DNA from: Neoarius graeffei
Lineage: Eukaryota > Chordata > Actinopteri > Siluriformes > Ariidae
Assembly: GCF_027579695.1 (NCBI RefSeq)
Contig: NC_083592.1
Span: 30,709,961-30,773,960 of the forward strand
Direction of reading: 5' to 3'
DNA: 64,000 nucleotides
The position numbers and the translations under genes were made by a program. Under the pieces are notes generated by a model that had not been told where the DNA came from, made no database searches, and saw nothing but the letters and a program-made list of their open reading frames with translations. Shown here one piece after another: positions 56,201 through 64,000 of this stretch. Every line of letters begins with the position of its first letter. Positions within the stretch are counted from its first letter, which is position 1.

Positions 56201-59200
56201 ATATATAGCATTAAATGAAGCGAGTCCTCCTGGATACAGTTATATACACCAGCCTCGTCTAACTGGCAGAGGAGGAGGCGTTGCGGTTATTTATAACGAT
56301 TATCTAGGTGTAACACACAAACCTGGTTATAAATTTAATACATTTGAAGTTCTTCATACTCATATAATGTATGTAGCCTCAAAAAATACGTCTACCCAGT
56401 TAATTCCATTGCTTATTATTTACAGGCCCCCGGGGCCATATTCTGAGTTTCTTTCTGAATTCGCAGATTTTATCTCAGATCTGGTTATTTCCTTAGACAA
56501 AGCTTTAGTTGTCGGAGATTTTAATATTCACTTTGATAACCCAGAAGACCCTTTAAAAACAGCGTTTGTGTCCATCTTAGATTCAGTCGGGATTAAGCAG
56601 AATGTCATAGGACCGACCCATAATGGTGGTCACACCCTTGATCTAATACTAACATTCAGATTAAACGTAGACAATATAGTCATACTTCCACAGTCTGAAG
56701 TTATGTCAGATCATTGTCTCATCTCATTCAAGATATGTCTGAATAATAATATATGCACCTCACCACGTTACTGTATTAAATGTACTTTCACGTCAACTAC
56801 TGCACAGAGCTTTATAAATGATCTCCCAGAGCTGTCAACTTTGATTGGGTCACTGTCAGCCCCTGCAGAACTTGATCAGGCAACTGAATGCTTAGAGTCA
56901 ACATTCCGCCATACTTTAGATAATGTAGCTCCTCTAAAAAGGAAAATGGTCAGAGACAAAAAATTAGCACCCTGGTATAATGATGACACTCGCACATTAA
57001 AACGGACCACTCGAAAATTGGAACGTAAATGGCGTCAAACAAAATTGGTAGTGTTTAAATTAGCTTGGAAGGAGAGCTTCCTGAAGTATAGAAAAGCTCT
57101 TAGTGCTGCGAGATCAACATATCTCTCCTCCCTAATAGAAGATAACAAAAATTATCCTAGATTCCTATTTAACACTGTAGCAAAATTAACCAGGAATAAG
57201 TCCACTATCAACACATGCACACCTGCAGTATGTAGTAGCAACGACTTCATGAATTTTTTTTAATGACAAAATTGAGAATATCCGACAAAAAATTCAAACT
57301 ACTAATTTAAGGTTAGACAATGAAAGTGACCTTGTAGTTAACAATATAACTGTATCAGATCATCAGTTAGAATGTTTTACTCCCCTAAAAGAAACTGAAT
57401 TACTTTCATTAATCTCTACATCAAAAGCCTCAACTTGCGTACTAGATCCCTTACCGACACATCTATTCAAACAGATAATGCCTGGAGTAATTGAATCGCT
57501 TCTAAAATAATAAATTCTTCTCTTATGATTGGCTATGTACCCAAATCCTTTAAACTAGCAGTTATCAAACCCCTGATTAAAAAACCTGACCTTGATCCCC
57601 TTCAGCTGTCCAATTATCGGCCAATATCAAACCTCCCCTTTATCTCCAAGATCCTTGAAAAAGCTGTGGCACAGCAGTTATGCTCATATTTACATAGGAA
57701 TAACATCCATGAAATGTATCAGTCAGGATTTAGACCTCATCATAGCACAGAGACGGCACTGGTTAAAGTAGTAAACGACCTACTGTTGGCGTCTGATCAG
57801 GGCTGTGTCTCGCTACTTGTGTTGCTTGACCTTAGTGCAGCATTTGATACCACTGATCATTCCATTCTTCTGGATAGACTAGAAAATGTTGTGGGAGTTA
57901 AGGGAATGGCCCTCTCCTGGCTCAGCTCTTATTTAACTGATCGTTATCAGTATGTTGATATAAATGGTGATATTTCTAGACGTACCAAGGTAAAGTTTGG
58001 TGTTCCACAAGGTTCTGTCTTGGGTCCACTGCTTTTTTCTCTGTATATGTTACCTCTGGGCGATATTATTCGTAAACATTGTATTAGTTTTCACTGTTAT
58101 GCTGATGACACACAGTTGTATGTCTGCAAAACCTGATGAGAGACACCAGCTTAATAGAATTGAGGAATGTGTTAAGGACATTAGACACTGGATGCTTATT
58201 AATTTCCTTCTGCTTAACTCTGACAAGACTGAAGTACTTGTGACCACATACAGCTAGAAGTAAGTTTTCTGATTACACAGTGACTCTGGATGGCCTTTCT
58301 GTTTCTTCAAGTGCAGCAGTAAAAGACCTCGGAGTGATTATTGACCCCAGTCTTTCATTCGAAACTCACATTGATAACATCACCCGGATAGCTTTCTTTC
58401 ATCTCAGAAATATTGCAAAGATAAGAAATTTAATGTCATTGCATGATGCAGAAAAACTAGTCCATGCTTTCGTTACCTCCAGGTTGGATTATTGTAATGC
58501 CTTACTGTCTGGATGTTCCAATAAGTGCATAAACAAGCTCCAGTTAGTTCAAAATGCAGCAGCAAGAGTCCTTACTAGAACTAGAAAATATGACCACATC
58601 ACGCCTGTCTTATCCACACTGCATTGGCTCCCAATCAAATTTCATATTGATTATAAAATACTACTATTGACCTTTAAAGCACTAAATGGTCTCGCACCAC
58701 AGTACCTTAGTGAACTTCTGCTCCTCTATGACCCGCCACGCCTACTTAGATCAAAAGGTGCAGGCTATCTGCTGGTACCTCGTATAGTGAAGGCTACATC
58801 AGGGGGCAGAGCCTTTTCTTACAAAGCCCCACTGTTATGGAACAGCCTTCCAAGTAATGTTCGGGAATCAGACACAGTCTCAGCATTTAAGTCTAGGCTG
58901 AAAACATATCTGTTTAGTCAAGCCTTTTGTTAATGGTGTTTATGAGGTAAAGGAGTAGATCTGGAGGGTCCTCAGACATAGTGTTTTGGTAAACTGGGAT
59001 GTATGGATGCTGTCAGTCCCCACTCGCTTGCTCACTCGAGTTTGTTGACGGTGTAGTGGCTGCTGCTTTATGTCCCGGGGCTCCCTCATGCCTGTGTTAC
59101 CTTCTGGCTCTCTCCTTTTAGTTATGCTGTCATAGTTAGTTGCCGGAGTCCCTGCTTGTACTCGGTGCAATATGTATACTGTTCCTACTTATTCAGGTGA

Positions 59201-62200
59201 CATTGGGCATACCTAACCACCTGTGTTTTCTTTCCCTCCCCCCCACCCCAAATCTGTCCCTCTGAGTTACAAGGAAATCTTTTGGTGGAGAGGGTGGAGA
59301 CCTCGACTGGCTATCGTAGCCTGCAGGGAATCGGCCGTCAGACATTCTGTCGCATGTCCCAGACCCGGTGAAATGTAACTGAATTGTCTTGGCCAGCCCA
59401 AAGGGTCCCATCTGCATCTCATCATTGCTGAGGAGTGTGCTCCCATCACCCAATCAAGCATCCAGCCAGAGCAGGTCATGATATATTTTTTACCATATTA
59501 ACATGCCATTGTGTGTTATGCCTGATGTAAAGACTCTCGTCTCTGCGAGCCTACCACACAGATTTAATACTTGTCATTTTTAGGGCATACCTAACAACGT
59601 GTTTTCTTTCTCTCCAGCCCCCCCCCCCCCCATCTGTCCGTCTGAGTTACATGTTGATCCTGGGATTGAGATGCTGGCCTCCTCTGCCCCTCGGACCTGC
59701 TTGATCCATCCTGGTGCCCTGTGTCTGGTCGGAGTTTTATCACCCCACTCCTGTGAAGGACGGCCCCATGAAGACAGTTGAGGGTTATACCTGTTAAAAC
59801 TGTTAATATTATAGTCAGGCTGTCTGTTGTTGCCCAAATGAGGATGGGTTCCCTTTTGAGTCTGGTTCCTCTCGAGGTTTCTTCCTCATGTCGTCTGAGG
59901 GAGTTTTTCCTTGCCACCGTCGCCACAGGCTTGCTCATTGGGGATAGATTAGGGATAAAATTAGCTCATGTTTTAAGTCGTTCAAATTCTGTAAAGCTGC
60001 TTTGCGACAATGTTTATTGTTAAAAGCGCTGTACAAATAAACTTGATTTGAACTTGATTTGATTTGAAATTTGGACTGTTTCTTGATAATCACCGAGAGT
60101 GACTCAGCAAAATGGCGGCCAATCGCTTCGTCACTAGTGAGGAAGAATTCTAAACTATGAAAGAAAAATGTTGTTCCTAAAAGAACTAAAGATGCAACAA
60201 AGTTTGGTCTAAGGCCCACTTTACACGGGGACGGTATAAAACAAAAACGCAAAAGTCCGTTTTCGTTCTCACTTTTTTCCGCGTCTATACGACTGTTTTC
60301 AAGGAGGAAATCTGCGTCTATACGGTGACGCATAAATGTCTCCGCTATGTCTGCACGCATGCGCAACGTCTTCTGTCTTGTCTGATCTGCACATCTGCAC
60401 TGCTGTTCTGTCAAGTTATCCTACCAAGCCTACTACGCATGCGCGAAATCCAGGAGGGTAGGAAAATTCAACAGTAGTTTTGTCCCACCGATCAGCTGGG
60501 CTGATAGAAAATCGGTGAGAATTTCACGCATTTGCCGATTTTTATGTTTTGTGCGTATTGGTCGAGTCTTTGGCCGAGTCAAATAATTTGTAATGACTTG
60601 TTTTGAATAATAAAACGGTCTGTATGAGAACTTGCTAGGATAACTTTACAGAACACCGGTCCGGCTGAGGTACTGTAGTGCTCGAGGGAGGAGCAGGAGC
60701 AAACCGAAACTCTTTTAATCTGCCTTTATTAAGTAACACTCACTCTTGTTTCGGTGAAGAAGAGAAAAGGCAGTGTCCATCTCAGCAAAATAAATCCGTT
60801 CGGCTGCTAGTTTTGTTTTCAGTCTCGGGTTTATTTTTATTTTTTATTTTTTTTTTGTTTATTTAGTAAACCAATGTATATACATGATATAATAAATACA
60901 ATATGGAAAATATACACTAGTTGTACATGGATAACGCAAGAAAGTTTAAAACTTATTTCCATTGCGGTCCATATGAATGATGACATGATGGCGGGTAAAT
61001 ACTAATTATACATTAATCACATATAATTATCACATATACATATTAAATTAATTAATACTGAGTATGTATGAAAATTTATTTTAAAAAAAATGGTTTCACG
61101 AGCGGCTTGAATAGGTGGCACGCGCGTGCGTGTGTGTGTAACTTGGCGACACCAAACTGAGGGGAGCTCCAGCTGGGCGGGTGAGCAGGAAAACACATCT
61201 ACTGCATTAAAACACAGAGCAGCTTGAAGGTCCGTTAGATCGATGTAATCCGCTCTTACTTTTTTACTTACTTTCTTACTTCCCGGGCTGGCATGTGCAG
61301 TATATGACATATGTATGACGTAAACGCGTACCCGACGTGAGCAGATCCGAGCAGAGTTTCGCGTATTGGGTAGTTTAGACGGATATGCAACGGGGGCCGT
61401 TTTTAACTTATCCACTCTGGAAGGCGTTTTCAATTTTATTCGTTTTTCAGCCTCGGAAACGCCGTCCTCGTGTAAACGAAAGGCACTTCTGATAAAATAT
61501 TTAGTCGTTTTTACCCGACAGCGTCCTCGTGTAAACGGGCCCTAAAACTATTCAAAGGTAAGCTGGAATTGTGATTTATTTTATGTATTTTATGTATTTC
61601 ATAACAAAGTGACTTGGCATTGATGAGTGACAAGTTTGCGCCGCGTCTTTATTGCATTCGAATGCCGCCTTTGAAGTTTGAAATCAATAATTTTTAAATA
61701 TGATTTTTTTTAAATAAACACCTGTGTATTTATAATAAAACAATTATCCGCCCCAGGCTCAGTGAATATCGGTGAATAATAACTTCGACTTCATCTCGGT
61801 TATTATTCATCAATATTCACCTCACCTTCTGCGAATAACTGCTAATATTAACTGTACCGTTTATGCTTCTTTAATATTTGATCTGCATTTATATAAATAG
61901 GAGGCACGGTGGTGTAGTGGTTAGCGCTGTCGCCTCACAGCAAGAAGGTCCGGGTTCGAGCCCCGTGGCCAGCGAGGGCCTTTCTGTGCGGAGTTTGCAT
62001 GTTCTCCCCGTGTCTGCGTGGGTTTCCTCCGGGTGCTCCGGTTTCCCCCACAGTCCAAAGACATGCAGGTTAGGTTAACTGGTGGCTCTAAATTGACCGT
62101 AGGTGTGAATGTGAGTGTGAATGGTTGTCTGTGTCTATGTGTCAGCCCTGTGACAACCTGGTGACTTGTCCAGGGTGTACCCCACCTCTCGCCCGTAGTC

Positions 62201-62782
62201 AGCTGGGATAGGCTCCAGCTTGCCTGCGACCCTGTAGAACAGGATAAAGTGGCTAGAGATAATGAGATGAGATTGATATAAATACAGTACTAACCTTCAG
62301 TGCATCTGGTTGGGCAAAATAGGTGGTGCCTGCATATCTAATGCAGATCCACATGTCGGTTAATTGGGCAGCCACATGACTGAGGGGCAGATAACTCACT
62401 ATAGATTCCTGTCCATTGTTCAGATTGATTGTAGATCCTGCTGCGGTTGTAATCCAAGTGATCTGAACAGAGGAAGGGCATCAGATTCCATGTATTAACC
62501 GAAGCTCTTCTTTTGAACAACGAAATAGCACCTTATTAATTAAAAGTTGATTTACTAACAGTTGGTATAAACAATGTTATGTTCAAGGATCTCTCAAAGT
62601 CCTTTTATGAAAGCACTTCAGTTATAACTTACATTGTCGTGACTGAGCATGACCCCTTTAGGGTTTCCTGTGGTTCCTGAAGTATAGATAAGGGTGCAGC
62701 ATTCATTAGCCTTCTGACCGTTAATTACTGCATCCAGCTGAGCATCTGAAACTTCCTCCCCAACCTTCATAAACTCAGTCCA
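49251..62782 (-). CDS. acsbg2: ACSBG2 copy B, last eight coding exons (5' part beyond the window)
   Basis: A tandem copy of the gene at 20995-34318, upstream of it on the same strand. Exons with lengths identical to copy A: 62782-62633, 62462-62295, 54373-54192, 54087-53854, 51285-51068, 50802-50663, 50480-50237 and 49327-49251. Splice sites and phases agree and no stop was seen. The P-loop [11 protein letters not shown] and [11 protein letters not shown] are intact. Observed differences from copy A include IRAALGLD for VRAGLGLN and WPDN for WPGN in exon 9, CKVDD for CKADD and CRKHG for CREHG in exon 12, and a last residue Val with TAA instead of Ala with TGA. Exons 8, 10 and 11 give identical peptides. 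Exons 1-5 should lie to the right of 64000. Introns are swollen by a nested Tc1, an L2 and other elements. Confidence 0.88.
51880..52829 (+). pseudogene. Tc1 transposase (third family), several breaks
   Basis: Starts at ATG near 51878 ([14 protein letters not shown]), then shifts frame before [15 protein letters not shown]. Further frame changes follow. Later blocks [20 protein letters not shown] (shifted) and [12 protein letters not shown] are recognisable to about 52829. Confidence 0.85.
52860..53572. repeat. Solo LTR, about 713 bp
   Basis: Starts TGTAAGG and ends CCTAACA (TG...CA). A 5-base duplication CCAGA flanks it exactly (52855-52859 and 53573-53577), inside a Tc1 element. It contains AATAAA near 53465 followed by a GT-rich stretch, as expected for an LTR poly(A) site. 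Two CA runs lie inside (53156-53200 and 53287-53311). No internal coding sequence exists, so it is the product of LTR-LTR recombination. Whether the parent was gypsy-like or retrovirus-like is not decided here. Confidence 0.8.
53156..53311. repeat. (CA)n microsatellites inside the solo LTR
   Basis: Two CA runs, 53156-53200 and 53287-53311, separated by unique LTR sequence. Confidence 0.9.
54951..55865 (+). CDS. L2 ORF1 protein with zinc-finger-like and SGNH esterase domains
   Basis: From ATG at 54951 the product is about 304 residues. The N terminus has paired cysteines (CAEC ... CDKC) followed by a coiled-coil-like segment (about 45-80). The C-terminal half has the SGNH/GDSL hydrolase blocks: IGDSII (Ser, about 145), HAGANDI (Asn, about 195) and GRDGIHPT (Asp and His, about 278). 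ORF1 proteins of CR1/L2-type fish LINEs carry such esterases and are thought to bind membranes or RNA. The frame is fully open. The in-frame GTG five codons upstream is unlikely to be used. Confidence 0.85.
   Translation: MAHLQPVQCAECRMFSHSSSVTSDSSISFTCDKCRLVSSLTEKTTVLEARVQALEQVSERENSVVSVRESLDALGGVSNPPTPALEPLQRGEWVMARRHKRRAKATAEARPREHHSSPRHVSNRFALLSDAPTEKPERALVIGDSIIRHVKLAQPLGAPGALVRCIPGARAPDIAGNLRVLGKHRFSKIVIHAGANDIRLRQSEVTKSNFVEVFKLAKVMSDAVVCSGPIPMRRGDVAYSRLWSLNCWLSRWCSENSVGFIDNWANFEGTAGLLGRDGIHPTREGAALISCSIGHSLRTGLVNF
55962..58933 (+). pseudogene. L2 ORF2 (endonuclease-reverse transcriptase) with several small indels
   Basis: The first part (to 57263) is an APE-type endonuclease: [34 protein letters not shown] and SDHCLIS. 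An extra T in an eight-T run at 57253-57260 causes a stop; near 57505 a missing A restores the frame. The reverse transcriptase follows: [53 protein letters not shown] and [10 protein letters not shown] (YADD). The frame shifts again near 58120 and near 58255, and the last part (58280-58933) holds the C-terminal domain ending TYLFSQAFC. All lesions are small indels. No in-frame ATG starts the protein clearly. Confidence 0.88.
60112..61557 (+). pseudogene. Broken Crypton-like first exon, split by a MITE
   Basis: ATG at 60112 opens [13 protein letters not shown]. After a frame slip the sequence reads [15 protein letters not shown], is interrupted by the 60213-61542 element, and resumes KLFK before a GTAAGC donor at 61558. 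The PK.TK.ATKFG..LF pattern resembles the N-terminal domain of Crypton-type recombinases and their host derivatives (KIAA1958, QRICH1 and ZMYM types), from memory. No downstream catalytic exon is seen. Confidence 0.45.
60213..61542. mobile_element. PIF/Harbinger-type non-autonomous element
   Basis: Ends GGCCCACTTTACACGGGGAC and GTCCTCGTGTAAACGGGCCC pair as inverted repeats. A 3-base TAA duplication flanks it (60210-60212 and 61543-61545), typical of Harbinger. 1330 bases, no transposase domain recognised. Confidence 0.75.
61900..62275 (+). repeat. tRNA-derived SINE, copy 11
   Basis: In intron 7 of ACSBG2 copy B. Exact duplication ATATAAATA at 61891-61899 and 62276-62284. Copy A lacks it at the matching site (25805-25825). 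Confidence 0.93.
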
Positions 62783-62834
62783 CTAAAAGAACAGATAATA
62801 CATCAGTTAAACTTTGTGCGCGCGCGCACACACA

Positions 62835-62840
<6 letters not shown>

Positions 62841-62904
<64 letters not shown>
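62841..62904. repeat. (TA)n microsatellite, left
   Basis: About 32 TA units immediately before SINE copy 12; preceded by a short CG/CA run. Confidence 0.95.
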
Positions 62905-62906
<2 letters not shown>

Positions 62907-63272
62907 GTGGCATGGTGGTGTACTGGTTAGCGCTGTCACCTCACAGCAAGAAGGTCCGGGTTCGAGCCCCGTGGCCGGCGAGGGCCTTTCTGTGCGGAGT
63001 TTGCATGTTCTCCCCGTGTCCGCGTGGGTTGTGCTCCGGTTTCCCCCACAGTCCAAAGACATGCAGGTTAGGTTAACTGGTGACTCTAAATTGACCGTAG
63101 GTGTGAATGTGAGTGTGAATGGTTGTCTGTGTCTATGTGTCAGCCCTGTGATGACCTGGCGACTTGTCCAGGGTGTACCCCGCCTTTCGCCCGTAGTCAG
63201 CTGGGATAGGCTCCAGCTTGCCTGCGACCCTGTAGAACAGGATAAAGCGGCTAGAGATAATGAGATGAGATG
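62905..63272 (+). repeat. tRNA-derived SINE, copy 12, between two (TA)n runs
   Basis: Full-length apart from a small internal deletion near 63030. Flanked by ATTTTTATATAT... and ATTTTATATATAT..., so the target duplication appears to include a TA run that later expanded on both sides. Confidence 0.92.

Positions 63273-63277
<5 letters not shown>

Positions 63278-63348
<71 letters not shown>
63278..63348. repeat. (TA)n microsatellite, right
   Basis: About 35 TA units immediately after SINE copy 12. Confidence 0.95.
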
Positions 63349-63351
<3 letters not shown>

Positions 63352-63766
63352 ATATGGGCGTCACCACTATTGAATGTGAAGGGGGCGTGTCCCCTTCACA
63401 TTTCATAATTCTTCGTTTGGACCCGCCCACACACACACACACACACACACACATTTAACATAAAATATTAGTTCACCCAGCACCGTTTCTATTGCTTCGT
63501 GAAAGAATCCATTCCACTTGATCGATAAGAGAATACACAGAGCACTGAAAATCCATTCCGGGTTTTCTGGGCGTTCCCTACAACAACTCACCGCACGCGA
63601 GTGAATCTCAAAGCGAGCAGAGAAATGTTGATGCAGCTGCTTGAAAGTAGAGGAGGTGACGTCAGCCCCATTGGCACCTCACAATGTCTAGCTTTTGCTA
63701 AAACCTTATTCTTTTGTTATATGCCCTCAAAATTAACCCTAGGCCACGTTAAATTAATGTTCAACT
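63349..63766. other. Unassigned stretch with a (CA)n run
   Basis: Contains (CA)n at 63428-63451. No gene recognised; it should be intron 5 of ACSBG2 copy B if the gene continues to the right. Confidence 0.5.
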
Positions 63767-63804
63767 ACAACCCCGATTCCAAAAAAGTTGGGCCAAAGTA
63801 CAAA
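63767..63804. mobile_element. Terminal fragment of a main-family Tc1 element
   Basis: CAACCCCGATTCCAAAAAAG followed by TTGGGCCAAAGTACAAAT matches the left end of the element at 30554. It is cut by SINE copy 13; the rest may continue beyond 64000. Confidence 0.75.
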
Positions 63805-64000
63805 TCTCATCTCATCTCATTATCTCTAGCTGCTTTATCCTTCTACAGGGTCGCAGGCAAGCTGGAGCCTATCCCAGCTGACTACGGGCGAGAGGTGGAG
63901 TACACCCTGGACAAGTCGCCAGGTCATCACAGGGCTGACACATAGACACAGACAACCATTCACACTCACATTCACACCTACGGTCAATTTAGAGTCACCA
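63805..64000 (-). repeat. tRNA-derived SINE, copy 13 (cut by window end)
   Basis: 3' half of the SINE in inverted orientation, starting with the CTCATCTCATC tail. Confidence 0.9.

Larger units (their letters stand above)
54560..60068 (+). mobile_element. L2-type LINE, nearly full length
   Basis: A 5' UTR of about 400 bases, ORF1 with an esterase, ORF2 with endonuclease and reverse transcriptase, then a 3' UTR ending in ACTTGATTTGAACTTGATTT repeats. The truncated copy at 6260-7488 shares the same 3' end. The exact 5' boundary is uncertain. Confidence 0.85.
54536..61841 (+). mobile_element. 7.3-kb insertion block in intron 7 of ACSBG2 copy B (Crypton-like host element?)
   Basis: Copy A lacks this block: its intron runs straight from AAATTCAATTA to ACTGTCCCATTTATG. 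The left edge (GTATAAATACGCAGGTGA) and right edge (TTCTGCGAATAACTGCTAAT, inverted) are weakly similar. The block contains a near full-length L2, a broken exon resembling the N-terminal domain of Crypton-type recombinases, and a Harbinger-type MITE. The nesting order is inferred. Confidence 0.5.

Overview
This is eukaryotic, very repeat-rich DNA that reads as a teleost fish genome. The reasons are an intron-rich fatty-acyl-CoA synthetase gene of vertebrate type, about six Tc1-like transposons, hAT and Harbinger elements, an L2 LINE whose ORF1 carries an esterase domain, a BEL/Pao retrotransposon, and thirteen copies of a tRNA-derived SINE. The SINE resembles from memory the 'Mermaid' SINE described in catfish, so a catfish is my best guess, but that rests on recollection and not on a search.

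The only host gene I can support is ACSBG2 (bubblegum-type long-chain acyl-CoA synthetase). It lies on the minus strand in two tandem, head-to-tail copies. Copy A (34318 down to 20995) can be read as 13 coding exons in consistent phase, giving about 744 residues. Copy B (62782 down to 49251) shows its last eight coding exons intact; its 5' part lies beyond the right edge. Introns as well as exons match closely, so the duplication is recent. The two copies carry different insertions, which makes them a natural set of filled and empty transposon sites.

Layout: 1-1741, HARBI1-like nuclease gene and one end of a PIF/Harbinger element; 1742-3229, Tc1 copy; 3777-5448, hAT remnant with a BED-finger exon; 5507-5879, SINE; 6260-7488, 5'-truncated L2; 7688-9763, TTAA-flanked element with a THAP exon and a nested MITE; 9876-17382, intact BEL/Pao retrotransposon with matching LTRs and a 5-bp target duplication; 17842-18150, LINE tail; 18286-20760, sparse sequence, one SINE and a microsatellite; 20995-34318, ACSBG2 copy A with Tc1, SINE and MITE insertions in its introns; 35436-39011, two hAT elements in inverted orientation; 40225-41803, a second Tc1 family; 42312-46370, SINE cluster; 46372-47826, decayed Tc1; 49251-62782, ACSBG2 copy B with a Tc1 containing a solo LTR, a near full-length L2, and a Crypton-like exon split by a Harbinger-type element; 62838-64000, microsatellites and SINEs.

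I see no operon, CRISPR array or previously unknown biochemical system. The most notable observations concern mobile DNA: a BEL/Pao element that looks recent and intact, three Tc1 copies sharing one in-frame stop, an accidental 3.6-kb palindrome built from two independent hAT insertions, and insertion differences that order events in the duplicated gene.
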